Notes: generated by a model not told the origin, from the sequence alone. DNA of 64,000 nt from Hahella sp. KA22 (GCF_004135205.1 NZ_CP035490.1:4755644-4819643), one strand, 5' to 3'. Positions 37,374 through 47,091 are shown, counted from the stretch's first letter. Numbers and translations: made by a program.

Positions 37374-37817
37374 TCAAATCATATCGATAAGAATCAACTC
37401 TTCCCAATCATCCGGGTCGATATCATCTTCGCTTATCGTTTTGTGTCGCACGGACTGACCTGCCGCTTCCACAGAGCGGGAATCGCCACTGATCAGAGGA
37501 TGCCATGCTGGCAGCGTCTGATTTTCAAAACGAAGACGATAAGCGCAAGTCTTTGGCAGCCAGTCGCTGATTTCGGGAAGATTTTCCGGCGAGATAATCA
37601 GGCAATCCGGGTTCTTCGATGCGCGCGCAGTATAGCAATTACACTGCACCCTTTCAGCATCCAGATAACGGCAGGCTACGGCGGTGAAGTAAAGCTCGTC
37701 GCTTTCCTCATCCTGTAACTTGTGCAGGCAGCACTTACCGCAGCCATCGCACAGGGACTCCCATTGCACGTGGCTCAGCCCTTCCAATGGCTGCTCCCAC
37801 CAGCGCGACTCAATCAT
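37374..37817 (-). CDS. ycgN: YcgN family cysteine-cluster protein
   Basis: A 147-residue protein of the UPF0260/YcgN family. The cluster CDGCGKCCLHKL (about 23-34) and further cysteines (C49, C57, C59, C70) suggest metal or iron-sulfur binding like the YkgJ/CxxCxxCC group. The function is unknown. It overlaps ycgL by 8 bases and follows the conserved rnd-ycgL-ycgN order of gammaproteobacteria. Confidence 0.88.
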   Translation of the reverse strand: MIESRWWEQPLEGLSHVQWESLCDGCGKCCLHKLQDEESDELYFTAVACRYLDAERVQCNCYTARASKNPDCLIISPENLPEISDWLPKTCAYRLRFENQTLPAWHPLISGDSRSVEAAGQSVRHKTISEDDIDPDDWEELILIDMI

Positions 37818-38130
37818 CGTAATCTTTACGCCCTACAGCAGGACGTTGCTCACGCGCACGCACCACATCCATCATGTAATCGTCCTGGACGGTCGGCATC
37901 TGCAGATAAAACCCTTTTTCATCGATGGCGCTCATGACTTCCGCCGCGTCCGCTCTGGCCAATGGCTTTTCTTTCGTCAGCAACAGATCAAACACATGCT
38001 GCGGTTTGCCAAAAAGTTGCAGTAAAGCTTCCGGCAATGCGCCGACGCCCTGCTTTTTATCCACATAGACGTACATTTCCTCTTTCTTGGAACTTCTGAA
38101 AATGGAAATCAGTCTGCGATCCAGAGTCAT
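37810..38130 (-). CDS. ycgL: YcgL domain protein
   Basis: A 106-residue cytoplasmic protein of the YcgL family. The segment ISIFRSSKKEEMYVYVDKKQG and the C-terminal KGFYLQMP are diagnostic. The function is not established. The ATG at 38130 is used; a longer frame starts with TTG at 38148, but a GAGG run precedes the ATG at a rather long distance. It lies between rnd and ycgN. Confidence 0.85.
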   Translation of the reverse strand: MTLDRRLISIFRSSKKEEMYVYVDKKQGVGALPEALLQLFGKPQHVFDLLLTKEKPLARADAAEVMSAIDEKGFYLQMPTVQDDYMMDVVRAREQRPAVGRKDYDD

Positions 38131-38184
38131 AACTTGTTTTAACCTCAATACCTAACTTCACGCTTAGCGCAATAATCCGGAGTC

Positions 38185-39381
38185 TTACGACGATTGCCGG
38201 GGCGGGACGGACTTGTCGTCCTGCAGCCAGCGTTCAAGCGGCGCAGCGCAGATACGGCCGCGCCAGCCCTGCAGCAACTGCGGTGGCGTCCCCGCGCCGC
38301 CTTGGATATGCCAATACACAAACTCTTCCAGCAATCCCCGACTGGCGAGCAGGCCCACGTTGACGCGGTGCTCACGAGCCAGCTTTTGCGTCAGTTTTTT
38401 TACTTTCTTCACCAAGTCCTGGTATTCCCGCGGAATCGGCGGTCGTATCATTTCAAAATCGGCTTCAGGCTCATCGCCATCGGCCTTCATATGCTCACGC
38501 ACTATTCCCACCAGCTCCGCGCCGTAACGACGCAGTCCGGCGCCCTGGATGGAGGTGATATCCGTGAGTTGCCCCAGGCTTCGCGGTCGGCGCTGAGCGA
38601 TGGCGATCAGCTCATCGTCAGGGCAGATTTTCTTGCGCGGGATATCCCTCCCTCTCGCTTCCTGCTCGCGCCATGCCGCCAGTTTCGCCAGCAACTGCTG
38701 CGCGCCTTTGCGTAAACGCCATCCGCCGCGCAGCTTCAAATAGTAGCGCCCTACGTCCTGAACCCCGGCGGCGGCCAAACGCATGGCCTCGCCTTCCTCC
38801 AACGCAATTTCGTATTTGTCGGACTGACGCAATCCTTCTTCCAGCTTCTGATAGAGCGGCCACAACACCACAACATCTTCTTGAGCGTATTGGATCTGCT
38901 TGTCTGTGAGCGGCCGTTGCGTCCAGTCTGAGCGCGTGGCGTGCTTCTCCAGCTCAATCCCCAGATTCTGGCGCACCAGCGACTGCAAGCCTTCGTTTAG
39001 CTCGCCATCCAGCAGCGCGTTGGCGACCTGGGTGTCGATCATGCCGCAGGGCTGCGACAAGCCAACGCAGTTAAACAGCTCCAGATCTTCACTGCAGGCA
39101 TGCACCACTTTAAGTATGTCGCGGTTCTCGAACAGTCGACTGACTCCGCTCCAATCGCTGATTTTCAGCATATCCACCAGATACACACACTGGCGATCAT
39201 AAAGCTGAAGCAACGCCGGCGCGGGATAAAACGTGGTTCCACGGATAAATTCCGTATCCACCGCCAGCCAGTCGGTCTTTTCCAGGCGTTGCAGCGCATC
39301 CTGCAACGCTGCGGGTGTGTCTATCCAGAGACTTTCATAATCCGGCGGATATATAGCGGAGAGTGGCGTATCGTTAGGCAA
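38185..39381 (-). CDS. rnd: Ribonuclease D
   Basis: A 398-residue 3'-5' exoribonuclease (E. coli 375) that trims tRNA precursors. The DEDD exonuclease domain is at the N-terminus with Asp42 and Glu44 (VDTEF), the HACSEDLE segment, MIDTQVAN, and the Tyr/Asp motif YAQEDVVVL. An HRDC domain follows (about 225-300). The start is a TTG (39381) inside the last codons of recR, preceded by AAGGTCG; no ATG lies nearby, so TTG is accepted. It follows recR with an 8-base overlap. Confidence 0.9.
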   Translation of the reverse strand: MPNDTPLSAIYPPDYESLWIDTPAALQDALQRLEKTDWLAVDTEFIRGTTFYPAPALLQLYDRQCVYLVDMLKISDWSGVSRLFENRDILKVVHACSEDLELFNCVGLSQPCGMIDTQVANALLDGELNEGLQSLVRQNLGIELEKHATRSDWTQRPLTDKQIQYAQEDVVVLWPLYQKLEEGLRQSDKYEIALEEGEAMRLAAAGVQDVGRYYLKLRGGWRLRKGAQQLLAKLAAWREQEARGRDIPRKKICPDDELIAIAQRRPRSLGQLTDITSIQGAGLRRYGAELVGIVREHMKADGDEPEADFEMIRPPIPREYQDLVKKVKKLTQKLAREHRVNVGLLASRGLLEEFVYWHIQGGAGTPPQLLQGWRGRICAAPLERWLQDDKSVPPRQSS

Positions 39382-39979
39382 AAGGTTTTCGACCTTGCAG
39401 TGCGTGGCTTAAGGTGCCGCTGTCGATCATACCCAGCTCCCCTCCCAGAGGAATGCCATGGGCGATGCGGGACACAGGAATGTTCAAGTCTTTGGCGATG
39501 TGGGCGATAAAATGCGCCGTCGCTTCACCCTCTACGGTAGGATTCGTGGCCAGGATCAGCTCGCTGACGGCGCTTTCCTGTAATAACTGCTTGAGCTTAT
39601 CAACGCCAATGTCTTCAGGACCAATCCCGTCTATCGGCGACAGATGCCCCATCAGCACAAAGTAACGGCCGCTATAGTCCGAGGTCTGCTCAATCGCCAG
39701 CACGTCCGTCGGCGACTCCACCACGCAGAGAACGCGATCGTCCCGTTTAGGGCTTTCGCAAATCGAACACAGGTCCGCCTCGCAAAAATTCTGGCAGCGG
39801 GAACAGCGTTTCACCCTGGTAAGCGCATCGCTGATGGCGATTGCCAGGTCCGCCGCCCTGCCCTGATCTCTTTCCAGCAGGTTAAGCGCCATGCGGGTAG
39901 CGGACTTCGCCCCCACGCCGGGAAGATATCGCAGACAACGGACCAACTGATCGATAGCAGGCGTCAGACTGGAAGACAT
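39374..39979 (-). CDS. recR: Recombination mediator RecR
   Basis: A 201-residue protein, the same length as E. coli RecR. It has the helix-hairpin-helix region GVGAKSATRMAL, a zinc finger with C57, C60, C66 and C72 (CSRCQNFCEADLCSIC), and a TOPRIM domain with VVESPTDVLAIE and ATNPTVEGEATA. RecFOR loads RecA on gapped DNA. It follows the ybaB gene after 20 bases in the conserved dnaX-ybaB-recR order. Confidence 0.96.
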   Translation of the reverse strand: MSSSLTPAIDQLVRCLRYLPGVGAKSATRMALNLLERDQGRAADLAIAISDALTRVKRCSRCQNFCEADLCSICESPKRDDRVLCVVESPTDVLAIEQTSDYSGRYFVLMGHLSPIDGIGPEDIGVDKLKQLLQESAVSELILATNPTVEGEATAHFIAHIAKDLNIPVSRIAHGIPLGGELGMIDSGTLSHALQGRKPFA

Positions 39980-39999
39980 AAATGGATACTACCCCGTCA

Positions 40000-40326
40000 T
40001 TAAAACGGCATTTTGAAATTAGGAGGAATGCCCAGACCCGCAGTCATGTTGGACATCTTATCCTGATTGTTCTTTTCTACTTTACGCACGGCGTCATTCA
40101 CCGCCGCCGCCAGCAGATCCTCCAGGATTTCTTTCTCTTCCTGCATCAAACTGGCGTCGATCTCCACTTTTTTCACATCATGGCGACCATTCATGACGAT
40201 TTTGATCAAACCGCCGCCGGACTCTCCGCTCACTTCCGCATTAGCCAGTTCTTCCTGGGCTTTCTGCATCTCTTCCTGAATCTTTTGGGCCTGCTTCATC
40301 AAGTCGCCCATGTTACCTTTAATCAT
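40000..40326 (-). CDS. ybaB: YbaB/EbfC nucleoid-associated protein
   Basis: A 108-residue DNA-binding protein. The helical N-terminus ([19 protein letters not shown]), the core [22 protein letters not shown] and the terminal PPNFKMPF are the family pattern. It forms a tweezers-like dimer that binds DNA. The start ATG at 40326 has a CAGGAG Shine-Dalgarno 8 bases upstream and lies just after the dnaX stop; a longer frame to 40353 would overlap dnaX needlessly. Confidence 0.95.
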   Translation of the reverse strand: MIKGNMGDLMKQAQKIQEEMQKAQEELANAEVSGESGGGLIKIVMNGRHDVKKVEIDASLMQEEKEILEDLLAAAVNDAVRKVEKNNQDKMSNMTAGLGIPPNFKMPF

Positions 40327-40330
40327 ATGT

Positions 40331-42529
40331 TTACTCCTGAATAATAGGCTCAATACTGTTTTCGATAACCGCTGCGCCGAAGCGTCCCGCCATCATCTGA
40401 ATATTGGGATCATTGCGAATGGCCGTCTCCGCCTGCTGTTGCAACTCAGCCCGGCGTCGCTCCGCATACTGCAGCGGCGTCAACCATTTCGATTCGCCCG
40501 CTGAGACTTCGATTTTAACCGCTTCGCCCAGGAATTCCGACACCGCCGCGCGCAAGCGCTCACGTTGAGCTTCATTGAAAAAGTCGAGATGTTCGCGATC
40601 AATCGTGAAGATGACCAGGCCCGGCGTCACTGCCTCCAGTGCGCAGCGTTGCGCCAGGGTGGCGGTCATCCCGCTAATGCCGAGACGCCTGACTGCATCC
40701 TTCCATACCATTCCCTGCATGGTCGGCTCGCCCTCCAATGGCGGCGTCAACGGACCCGTTGGAGGTTTCTTAACGCTGGTCGCCGTCACAACGGGAGGGG
40801 CTGAATTGACTGACTCAGCGCCCCCGGGACTTGTCTGAGGACCCAGGCCGGATTCAGTTACTGGCTTTGGGTGCGGAGCTACTGCCTCCCTTGCCAGCTG
40901 TTCCTGATGCTCCTGGATTGGCGCGGTCGCTCGAGGGCGCTCGCCGTGCGGCTGAGGAGGCTTCGCTGGCGCAACATGATTTCCCTCGCTATCATAACCA
41001 GAGTCCGCCGGATAGTCAGAAAAACCATAATCCGCGTCGGAAGGCCCTGGGTCATCGGCAAAATACGCGTCGTAATCATCCACTGGCGGCGGCTCAGCTT
41101 CAGAGTGCCTGGGGGTCGCCTGCTCTACGGGCTGCGCGGGGGTGACAGGCGCAGCGTCAATGACTGGCGCATCAGCCTGATTATGTGGTTTAGGCTGCAG
41201 GGACTCTTGCTGAGGAATCTCTTGTCGAGGCGGCTCTTGCGGCGATGGTTCAGCGGGCTCTTGCGGAGTCTGCTGTTGCGGCTCCGCCACTTCTTTCGCC
41301 GGCTCTGGCGCAGATTCTACCGCTGGTTGCGACGCTACCGTCGACTCAGTTTGGGATGGCCTGGGTTGAGCGCTTTCCTTATCATCTTCAGCCGAGGCTG
41401 TCGCCGAAGCAACGGACGGCGCTTGAATCTGTCTCGCTGATTTGATGTTGGGACGGAAGGCGATCATTCGTAACAAGGCCATCTCAAACCCGGTACGCGG
41501 GTCCGGCGCTAAGGCCAGATCTTTGCGTCCCATCAATGCAATCTGATAGTAAAGTTGAGTGTCTTCCGCCGTCAGCGTTTGCGCTAACTCAGCGACCTGT
41601 TGTTGATCGCCAAAGCTGTTGTCGACGCCGCCGGGCACAGCCTGCTCCACCGCCACGCGGTGCAGCAGTTCCGCCAACGCCTGTAGCACATAGGCGTAAT
41701 CCGGCGCGAACTGAGCCATGTGATTGACTTGCGCCAGCATCGCAGCGCAATCCTGCGCGGCAATTGTGCGCAGCAGATCGATAACCACATGCTTCTCAAT
41801 GGTCCCCAGCATTTCAATAACGTCTTTCGCCGCCAGCTTACCATCGCCAAAAGCAATGGCCTGGTCGGTAAGACTCATGGCGTCGCGCATGCTGCCTTCC
41901 GCTGCGCGCGCCAGCTCCCATAAGGCCGCTTCTTCCGCAGGCACATTCTCCGCCTGCAACACATGGGTCAGGTGGCTAACGATACGTTGCGGCGACAAAT
42001 TTTTGAGGTTGAACTGTAAGCAGCGCGACAGAATCGTGACCGGCAACTTCTGCGGGTCTGTGGTGGCCAGCAGAAATTTGACGTGAGGCGGCGGCTCTTC
42101 CAGGGTCTTCAACAGGGCGTTGAAACTGGAATTGGAGAGCATGTGCACTTCGTCAATGAGATAGATTTTATAACGGCTGCGGGTGGGCGCGTACTGCACA
42201 TTGTCGAGCAGCTCGCGCATGTCCTCCACCTTGGTGCGTGAGGCCGCGTCGATTTCGATTAGATCGACGAATCTGCCTTCGGCGATTTCACGGCATACGC
42301 CGCACTCTCCGCAAGGAATGGCGCTGACGCCCTGTTCGCAGTTGAGGCACTTGGCGAAGATTCTCGCCACAGTGGTTTTACCCACGCCGCGAGTGCCGGT
42401 AAATAGATACGCGTGGTGCAGACGGTCCTGATTCAGGGCGTTGGTCAGCGCTTTGAGTACATGCTCCTGCCCCGCCATTTCCGCGAAATTGCCGGGACGC
42501 CATTTTCTGGCTAGAACCTGATATGCCAT
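40331..42529 (-). CDS. dnaX: DNA polymerase III subunits gamma/tau
   Basis: A 732-residue clamp-loader ATPase. Walker A is GTRGVGKT (45-52), the four zinc ligands are Cys64, 73, 76 and 79 as in E. coli, and the SRC motif lies in [12 protein letters not shown]. The middle (about 380-620) is a long Pro/Glu/Gln-rich, low-complexity linker, and the C-terminal tau domain (about 620-732) should bind the polymerase alpha subunit and DnaB. No A-AAA-AAG slippery heptamer is seen near the expected site, so a short gamma form from frameshifting is not supported. It is transcribed from between itself and the SRP RNA gene. Confidence 0.96.
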   Translation of the reverse strand: MAYQVLARKWRPGNFAEMAGQEHVLKALTNALNQDRLHHAYLFTGTRGVGKTTVARIFAKCLNCEQGVSAIPCGECGVCREIAEGRFVDLIEIDAASRTKVEDMRELLDNVQYAPTRSRYKIYLIDEVHMLSNSSFNALLKTLEEPPPHVKFLLATTDPQKLPVTILSRCLQFNLKNLSPQRIVSHLTHVLQAENVPAEEAALWELARAAEGSMRDAMSLTDQAIAFGDGKLAAKDVIEMLGTIEKHVVIDLLRTIAAQDCAAMLAQVNHMAQFAPDYAYVLQALAELLHRVAVEQAVPGGVDNSFGDQQQVAELAQTLTAEDTQLYYQIALMGRKDLALAPDPRTGFEMALLRMIAFRPNIKSARQIQAPSVASATASAEDDKESAQPRPSQTESTVASQPAVESAPEPAKEVAEPQQQTPQEPAEPSPQEPPRQEIPQQESLQPKPHNQADAPVIDAAPVTPAQPVEQATPRHSEAEPPPVDDYDAYFADDPGPSDADYGFSDYPADSGYDSEGNHVAPAKPPQPHGERPRATAPIQEHQEQLAREAVAPHPKPVTESGLGPQTSPGGAESVNSAPPVVTATSVKKPPTGPLTPPLEGEPTMQGMVWKDAVRRLGISGMTATLAQRCALEAVTPGLVIFTIDREHLDFFNEAQRERLRAAVSEFLGEAVKIEVSAGESKWLTPLQYAERRRAELQQQAETAIRNDPNIQMMAGRFGAAVIENSIEPIIQE

Positions 42530-42749
42530 GCCACTCCTATCGATTCATAGCGATTGCGATATTGCTTCAACTTGCTCACCCGGCCCGCCATAGCCTGTAC
42601 GGCGCTCTCTTTAGAGGAACTGAAATTCAAACGCATACATTAGCATGCAAGGGGTTTTCTGTCACCGAAACGACATTGCGCAGACGCAGGAAGACCATCG
42701 CAGGAATCGTGAAATCAACAGGAAAATTAGATACGGAAGGGAGGAGTTG

Positions 42750-42863
42750 GAGGTAGCCCTACCAGCCACACCCCGGCACACAGATCCACCGCTGTGGCTG
42801 CTCCCTTCCGGGCCTGACCAGGTTCACGGTTTCTTGTTGCGAGGGGACCGGCAGAGCCACCAC
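42750..42863 (-). ncRNA. ffs: Bacterial SRP RNA (4.5S RNA)
   Basis: The minus strand contains the SRP Alu-less core: the apical domain IV reads ACCTGGTCAGGCCCGG, then AAGGGAGCAGCC, matching the GGTCAGGTCCGGAAGGAAGCAGCC signature of E. coli 4.5S RNA. The ends pair as a long stem: GGTGGCTCTG at the 5' end (about 42861) with AGGGCTACC at the 3' end (about 42752). It binds Ffh to target nascent membrane proteins. The ends are approximate by a few bases. It lies next to dnaX, a common position in gammaproteobacteria. Confidence 0.93.
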
Positions 42864-42871
42864 AGCAAGTC

Positions 42872-42887
42872 AAGAACAGCTGTTCTT
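42872..42887. repeat. 16-bp perfect palindrome in the SRP RNA leader
   Basis: The arms AAGAACAG / CTGTTCTT are exact reverse complements without a spacer. It lies between the candidate promoter and the mature 5' end of SRP RNA, so in the precursor it could fold as a short hairpin or act as a DNA binding site. Confidence 0.7.
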
Positions 42888-42901
42888 CACAAGTGGCGCG
42901 C

Positions 42902-42930
42902 ATCATAACAAAGTCAGATGGCGGGCTCAA
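42902..42930 (-). promoter_or_regulatory. Candidate sigma-70 promoter of the SRP RNA gene
   Basis: On the minus strand TTGAGC (42925-42930) and TATGAT (42902-42907) are separated by 17 bases. Transcription would start near 42895, about 32 bases before the mature RNA, so the 5' leader would be removed by processing. Confidence 0.6.
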
Positions 42931-42957
42931 GCACGAAAATGACAGAAATTCCGTCGC

Positions 42958-44430
42958 TTAGGAATTGTGTTTCTTTTCTGCTCGACGAATGAACTCTTCG
43001 AGGATAATACGGTACAACTCATCCCCGAGATATTTATCCTCCACGCCAGACTCGATGCTTGGGTTATCGTTGACTTCAATCACCGCCGCGCGATTCCCCT
43101 TCTGCTTTACGTCCACGCCATACAAACCGTCGCCAATCAGCCCAGCGGCCTTCACCGCCGCATTCAACACCACTTTGGGCACTTCATAAGTCGGTAATGT
43201 CGCCCAGGCGCCAGCGGCCGTCGAACCTTCGCCGTGCTTGTAGATCTGCCAGTGGTTACGAGCCATGAAATACTTACAGGCGTAAAACGGCTTACCGTTT
43301 AAGACACCGATACGCCAGTCGTAATCCGTGTACATGAACTCCTGCGCCAATAACAGCGCCGATTGCTTAAACAGCGTCTGCGCTTTCTGCTCCAACTCTT
43401 CCGGCGATTCCACTTTCACAACGCCCCGGGAAAACGAACCGTCTGGAATCTTCAAAACCATAGGCAGACCCAGTTCCTGCGCCGCCGCCAACAACTGCTG
43501 TTTGTCGCCCTTGCTGACAATCAACGTCTTCGGCGTCGGCACTCTATTAGCCCGCAGCAAATCCGCCAGATAGACTTTGTTGGTGCAACGCATGATGGAA
43601 GTGGAGTCATCCATCACGATCAAGCCTTCCGCTTCCGCCTTTTTGGAGAATTTGAAAGTGTGATGATCAATCGCAGTTGTTTCGCGAATGAACAACATAT
43701 CGTATTCAGGAATGCGTTGATAATCCTTGGGTTCAATCAGGTCCACCGCCACGCCAAGCTGTTTGCCGACTTTGGCCAACTTCTTCAGGGCGGCTTTGTC
43801 GCTGGGCGGCATTTCCTCTTTGGGATTGACCAATACCGCCATGTCGTAGCGATATTTTTTGCGTTCCTTGGGCTTGCGCCATACTTTGCGGCTGAATGCA
43901 TCCAGCGAGTTGGCGAACAGCGTCTGCTCCTGATCGTCGAAGCCTTTCGGGCTTACCGGACGCATAGCGGACAATTTCCAGCCGCCTTTCTGTTCGATTT
44001 CCACTTCCACCACTGGGCAAGGCAGCTTCTCGAACACCAGAGCGCCCAATGGCTCCAAATCCGGATCGCTGGTTTTACCGAAGAAACAGCGGAAGGTCAG
44101 TTCCTGATCCGGCTTGTTAGCCAGCTTCTTCAGCGCTGACAACGCGGTATCGTCATCCAGATCAAGAATCAGCGAATACAAGGAGCGCTTTTCAATCTCG
44201 TTCAGCGTACGCACGGAAGGAATGACATGATGCCCACGCGCTTCAGCGAGCAATGAGCAGTAATAGCCTTTGCTGAGATACTTGTAGCTGCGGCAAAGGT
44301 TGATCAGTCTGACGCGATCATTTTTGTTAATGGGTAGAGCCAGGTAGTCTTCAAATGATATTACGTCTTCACTTGGATAATAGGGGGTCCAATCCTTTAA
44401 AGACTCAACGACTATGTAAAGACGAGACAT
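42958..44430 (-). CDS. RimK-like ATP-grasp ligase with RLAN N-terminal domain
   Basis: A 490-residue protein. Residues 1 to about 190 match the RimK-like ATP-grasp N-terminal (RLAN) domain; the C-terminal half is an ATP-grasp ligase (KIPDGSFSRGV, WRIGVLNGKPFYACKYF, VIEVNDNPSIESGVED). ATP-grasp ligases of the RimK type join amino acids to peptide or protein carboxylates. The substrate is unknown. It is divergent from a GNAT-peptidase C39 fusion gene across 158 bases; I recall the same pairing from other gammaproteobacteria, suggesting a peptide-modification pathway. It is adjacent to the SRP RNA gene, with the RNA promoter just downstream of its stop. Confidence 0.84.
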   Translation of the reverse strand: MSRLYIVVESLKDWTPYYPSEDVISFEDYLALPINKNDRVRLINLCRSYKYLSKGYYCSLLAEARGHHVIPSVRTLNEIEKRSLYSLILDLDDDTALSALKKLANKPDQELTFRCFFGKTSDPDLEPLGALVFEKLPCPVVEVEIEQKGGWKLSAMRPVSPKGFDDQEQTLFANSLDAFSRKVWRKPKERKKYRYDMAVLVNPKEEMPPSDKAALKKLAKVGKQLGVAVDLIEPKDYQRIPEYDMLFIRETTAIDHHTFKFSKKAEAEGLIVMDDSTSIMRCTNKVYLADLLRANRVPTPKTLIVSKGDKQQLLAAAQELGLPMVLKIPDGSFSRGVVKVESPEELEQKAQTLFKQSALLLAQEFMYTDYDWRIGVLNGKPFYACKYFMARNHWQIYKHGEGSTAAGAWATLPTYEVPKVVLNAAVKAAGLIGDGLYGVDVKQKGNRAAVIEVNDNPSIESGVEDKYLGDELYRIILEEFIRRAEKKHNS

Positions 44431-44588
44431 ACGGCTTGGGATTCCTCCGGGAGCATTGGGGATAGGGAGTTATAGCGCTATTAAATGACGAACGTTCATT
44501 TTAGACTTGCGCATCTTTGCTAAGTCTTGCTTAACTTAATTAGCCTGTCCACTACATATTTGACCTTACCCCCAACTATTTCAAAAGC

Positions 44589-45755
44589 ATGAATAAAAAC
44601 CAGCCGCAAACTGTAATACGCTCTTTGGCGCCCCACTACCGGGAAGCCCACATGGAAGATCTCGATGAGCTGGTGGAGCTTGAAAAATCATGCTTTACCA
44701 CAGACCAGCTCAGCCGCAGAAGCTTTCGCCATATGATCAAATCCGAGTCCGCCTCGGTAGTGCTTTGCGAAATGGACGAGAAGCTGTGCGGCTATGCGAT
44801 TACGTTATTTCATCGCGGCACCAGCCTCGCCCGCCTCTACTCTATCGCCATCGTACCCGAGTCACGCGGCAAAGGCGTTGCGCGGGCATTGATGGACATG
44901 GCCGAACAGTCGGCGATCTCGCGTCGCTGCATATTTATGCGCCTGGAAGTACGCACGGACAATCAGGAGGCAATCGCCTTATATAAAAAGCTGGGCTATC
45001 GTCAGTTTGGGGTTTATCACGATTATTACGAAGATCACCGGGATGCCTTCCGTTTCCAGAAGCAGATCATCCGTTTTGCTCCGCTTAATCAAACACTGCA
45101 GATTCCCTATTACAGCCAGAGCACGGATTTCACCTGCGGCCCGGCTTCGCTGATGATGGCCATGGCGACCCTGAATACGGAGTACATACCCCGTAACTGG
45201 GAAGAGATACAGATCTGGCGTGAGGCCACCACGATTTTCATGACCTCCGGACACGGCGGATGCGGCCCTCACGGACTAGCATTGGCGGCTAACAAGCGCG
45301 GCTTCAATGCGGAAATTTACGTCAACTACGAAGGGCCGTTGTTTCTCGAAGGCGTCAGACGCACCGAGAAAAAAGATGTATTAAAACTGGTGCATAAAGA
45401 TTTCATGCACCAGTTAGAAGAAACTGATGTGGTCATTCATAACACCGTGCTGACCCAGGAAATCCTGGAGAAGGAAATAAAGCAAGGCAAACTGGCCCTG
45501 GTGCTGATCAGCACCTATCACTTCGACCAGAAAAAAGCGCCACACTGGGTAATGATCAGCGCCGTCGACTCGGATTTCGTATATATTCACGACCCGGATG
45601 TGGATGAGGAGTCGCACCGACTCGCCATCGACAATCAATACATCCCTATCGCCCGCGCCCAGTTTGATCGCATGTCCCAGTTCGGACAGAATCGTCTACG
45701 CACGGGCGTAATTATTTCGCAACGCCCCAAACGCACAAGACGAAAAAATGCCTGA
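44589..45755 (+). CDS. GNAT acetyltransferase fused to a C39-like peptidase domain
   Basis: A 388-residue two-domain protein. Residues about 12-155 are a GNAT acetyltransferase similar to RimI (SIAIVPESRGKGVARALM, the acetyl-CoA loop; NQEAIALYKKLGY). Residues about 166-350 form a C39-like cysteine peptidase with Cys183 in DFTCGPASLMM and His/Asp in HWVMISAVDSDFVYIHDPD. C39 domains cleave double-glycine-type leaders. No signal peptide is present, so it is cytoplasmic. It is divergent from the RimK-like ligase and overlaps the tlyA start by 8 bases, so it shares a transcript with it. Confidence 0.85.
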   Translation: MNKNQPQTVIRSLAPHYREAHMEDLDELVELEKSCFTTDQLSRRSFRHMIKSESASVVLCEMDEKLCGYAITLFHRGTSLARLYSIAIVPESRGKGVARALMDMAEQSAISRRCIFMRLEVRTDNQEAIALYKKLGYRQFGVYHDYYEDHRDAFRFQKQIIRFAPLNQTLQIPYYSQSTDFTCGPASLMMAMATLNTEYIPRNWEEIQIWREATTIFMTSGHGGCGPHGLALAANKRGFNAEIYVNYEGPLFLEGVRRTEKKDVLKLVHKDFMHQLEETDVVIHNTVLTQEILEKEIKQGKLALVLISTYHFDQKKAPHWVMISAVDSDFVYIHDPDVDEESHRLAIDNQYIPIARAQFDRMSQFGQNRLRTGVIISQRPKRTRRKNA

Positions 45756-46557
45756 TATTTCAGAACGCCTCTCTACCTCCCGCGCACATGCGAGCCGAAT
45801 AGACAAACTACTGGTGGATCAGGGCTATTGCCGCTCGCGCAATCAGGCCAGGGAGCTGATCAGTCTTGGCAAAATCATGCTGCAGGTCGGCGCTGGCTGG
45901 GAAACGGTCACCAAACCCAGCCAGACGGTGCTCAGCGACGCCAGAATAGAGGTTCTTGATAACGAGTTGCAGGAATACGTTTCCCGAGGCGGACTTAAGC
46001 TGGCCGGAGCCATTGCGCAGGTCGGCGCGGAGTTTCGGGACAAAACAGTGCTGGACGTGGGTCAGTCCACCGGCGGATTTACGGATTGCGCGCTCAAGCA
46101 AGGAGCAGCCTTGGTGGTCGGCGTGGAAGTGGGACACGGACAGTTGACGCAATCTTTGAGAGAGCATCCTCAGGTCAGGGTATTTGAAGGGATCAACGCC
46201 AAAGAGATCCCCCTCTCCCTGCTTGAATTGACGGACAATAAAGCTGGTTATGACTTTGCGGTCATGGACCTGAGTTTCATTTCACAAACGCTGGTGCTGA
46301 AATCCGTCGCCGCGCTACTCGCTGATGGCGGCTCGTTGATCAGCCTGGTGAAGCCGCAGTTTGAAGTCGGACCCGCTGGTTTGGGTAAAGGAGGTATCGT
46401 GAAAGACGCAAGCCTCTATAGCGAAGTGGAAGATAAGATCAAAATGGCTTGTGAGGACGCAGGACTCAGAGTGATGGATTACTTTCCTAGCTCCATCACA
46501 GGGGGAGACGGTAATCGGGAGTTCTTCGTCTTCGCCCGCAAAGCGGCGATTTCCTGA
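45748..46557 (+). CDS. TlyA family rRNA 2'-O-methyltransferase
   Basis: A 269-residue protein with an N-terminal S4 RNA-binding domain (RIDKLLVDQGYCRSRNQARELI, about 16-75) and an FtsJ-type methyltransferase (VLDVGQSTGGFTDCALKQGA; FAVMDLSFISQTLVL). TlyA enzymes methylate 16S C1409 or 23S C1920 ribose and are also called hemolysin A homologues; a haemolytic role is not implied. It overlaps the GNAT-C39 gene by 8 bases. The motif-I glycines and the DLSFIS aspartate are intact. Confidence 0.9.
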   Translation: MPDISERLSTSRAHASRIDKLLVDQGYCRSRNQARELISLGKIMLQVGAGWETVTKPSQTVLSDARIEVLDNELQEYVSRGGLKLAGAIAQVGAEFRDKTVLDVGQSTGGFTDCALKQGAALVVGVEVGHGQLTQSLREHPQVRVFEGINAKEIPLSLLELTDNKAGYDFAVMDLSFISQTLVLKSVAALLADGGSLISLVKPQFEVGPAGLGKGGIVKDASLYSEVEDKIKMACEDAGLRVMDYFPSSITGGDGNREFFVFARKAAIS

Positions 46558-46617
46558 CGAGAGATAATGCAACCGCGCGCCTGCACCCGACCATGCCGGG
46601 ACTGCGCGGAGAAAGGA

Positions 46618-47091
46618 TCAATGCAGAGCGCGCTCCATCGGCGCAGGAGGAGCGCCAGCGTCCGCCGTGGCGACAAAGCCACAATCGAGAATTTCACGCA
46701 GAATATCCTGCTTGGCTTCCAGGGCGTTTCTTAAAAATACTCCCAACTGCTCTTTGGTGACGCCAGCGGATACCCACAAGGTATCGCACATAATCACGCG
46801 AGGTGCGCCATCATCCGCCAGATCGGCGAACGTCTTGATATTGGCGTAAGCGCCATTCAAACGCGGCAATTCAGCAACCAGACTCAACAAAGCGGACGCT
46901 CGCAACTCCACTTCGGTAGTAAAAATCAAACATTCCTGCTCCAGAAACACCCGACTCTCCAACACCCCTTCCTGACTTTGCAGGTCGGCGATGTGCACAC
47001 CCTGGCACTGCCCGCAAAGGTAGTGATCAACTTCCAGGTCTTTTAGCCATTTAAGCAGGCTATCACTATTAATAAACTGAATATGGGGCAT
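46618..47091 (-). CDS. ybjN: YbjN domain protein
   Basis: A 157-residue protein matching E. coli YbjN over its length: the N-terminal LLKWLKDLEVDHYLC-x2-CQGVHI and the CDTLWVSAGVT-x2-QL-x-VFLRNALE region. YbjN is linked to motility and stress regulation but has no firm biochemical role. It is convergent with tlyA. Confidence 0.85.
   Translation of the reverse strand: MPHIQFINSDSLLKWLKDLEVDHYLCGQCQGVHIADLQSQEGVLESRVFLEQECLIFTTEVELRASALLSLVAELPRLNGAYANIKTFADLADDGAPRVIMCDTLWVSAGVTKEQLGVFLRNALEAKQDILREILDCGFVATADAGAPPAPMERALH

Noticed and set aside
40331-42529. Programmed frameshift in dnaX
   Set aside because: I looked for an A-rich slippery heptamer near the expected position; none was seen, so only the full-length product is called.
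42872-42887. LexA (SOS) box
   Set aside because: GAAC-N4-GTTC resembles the Gram-positive LexA site, but gammaproteobacterial LexA uses CTGT-N8-ACAG; the position in an RNA leader also argues against it.
45748-46557. Haemolysin
   Set aside because: TlyA has S4 and FtsJ domains and is an rRNA methyltransferase; haemolysin is a legacy name.
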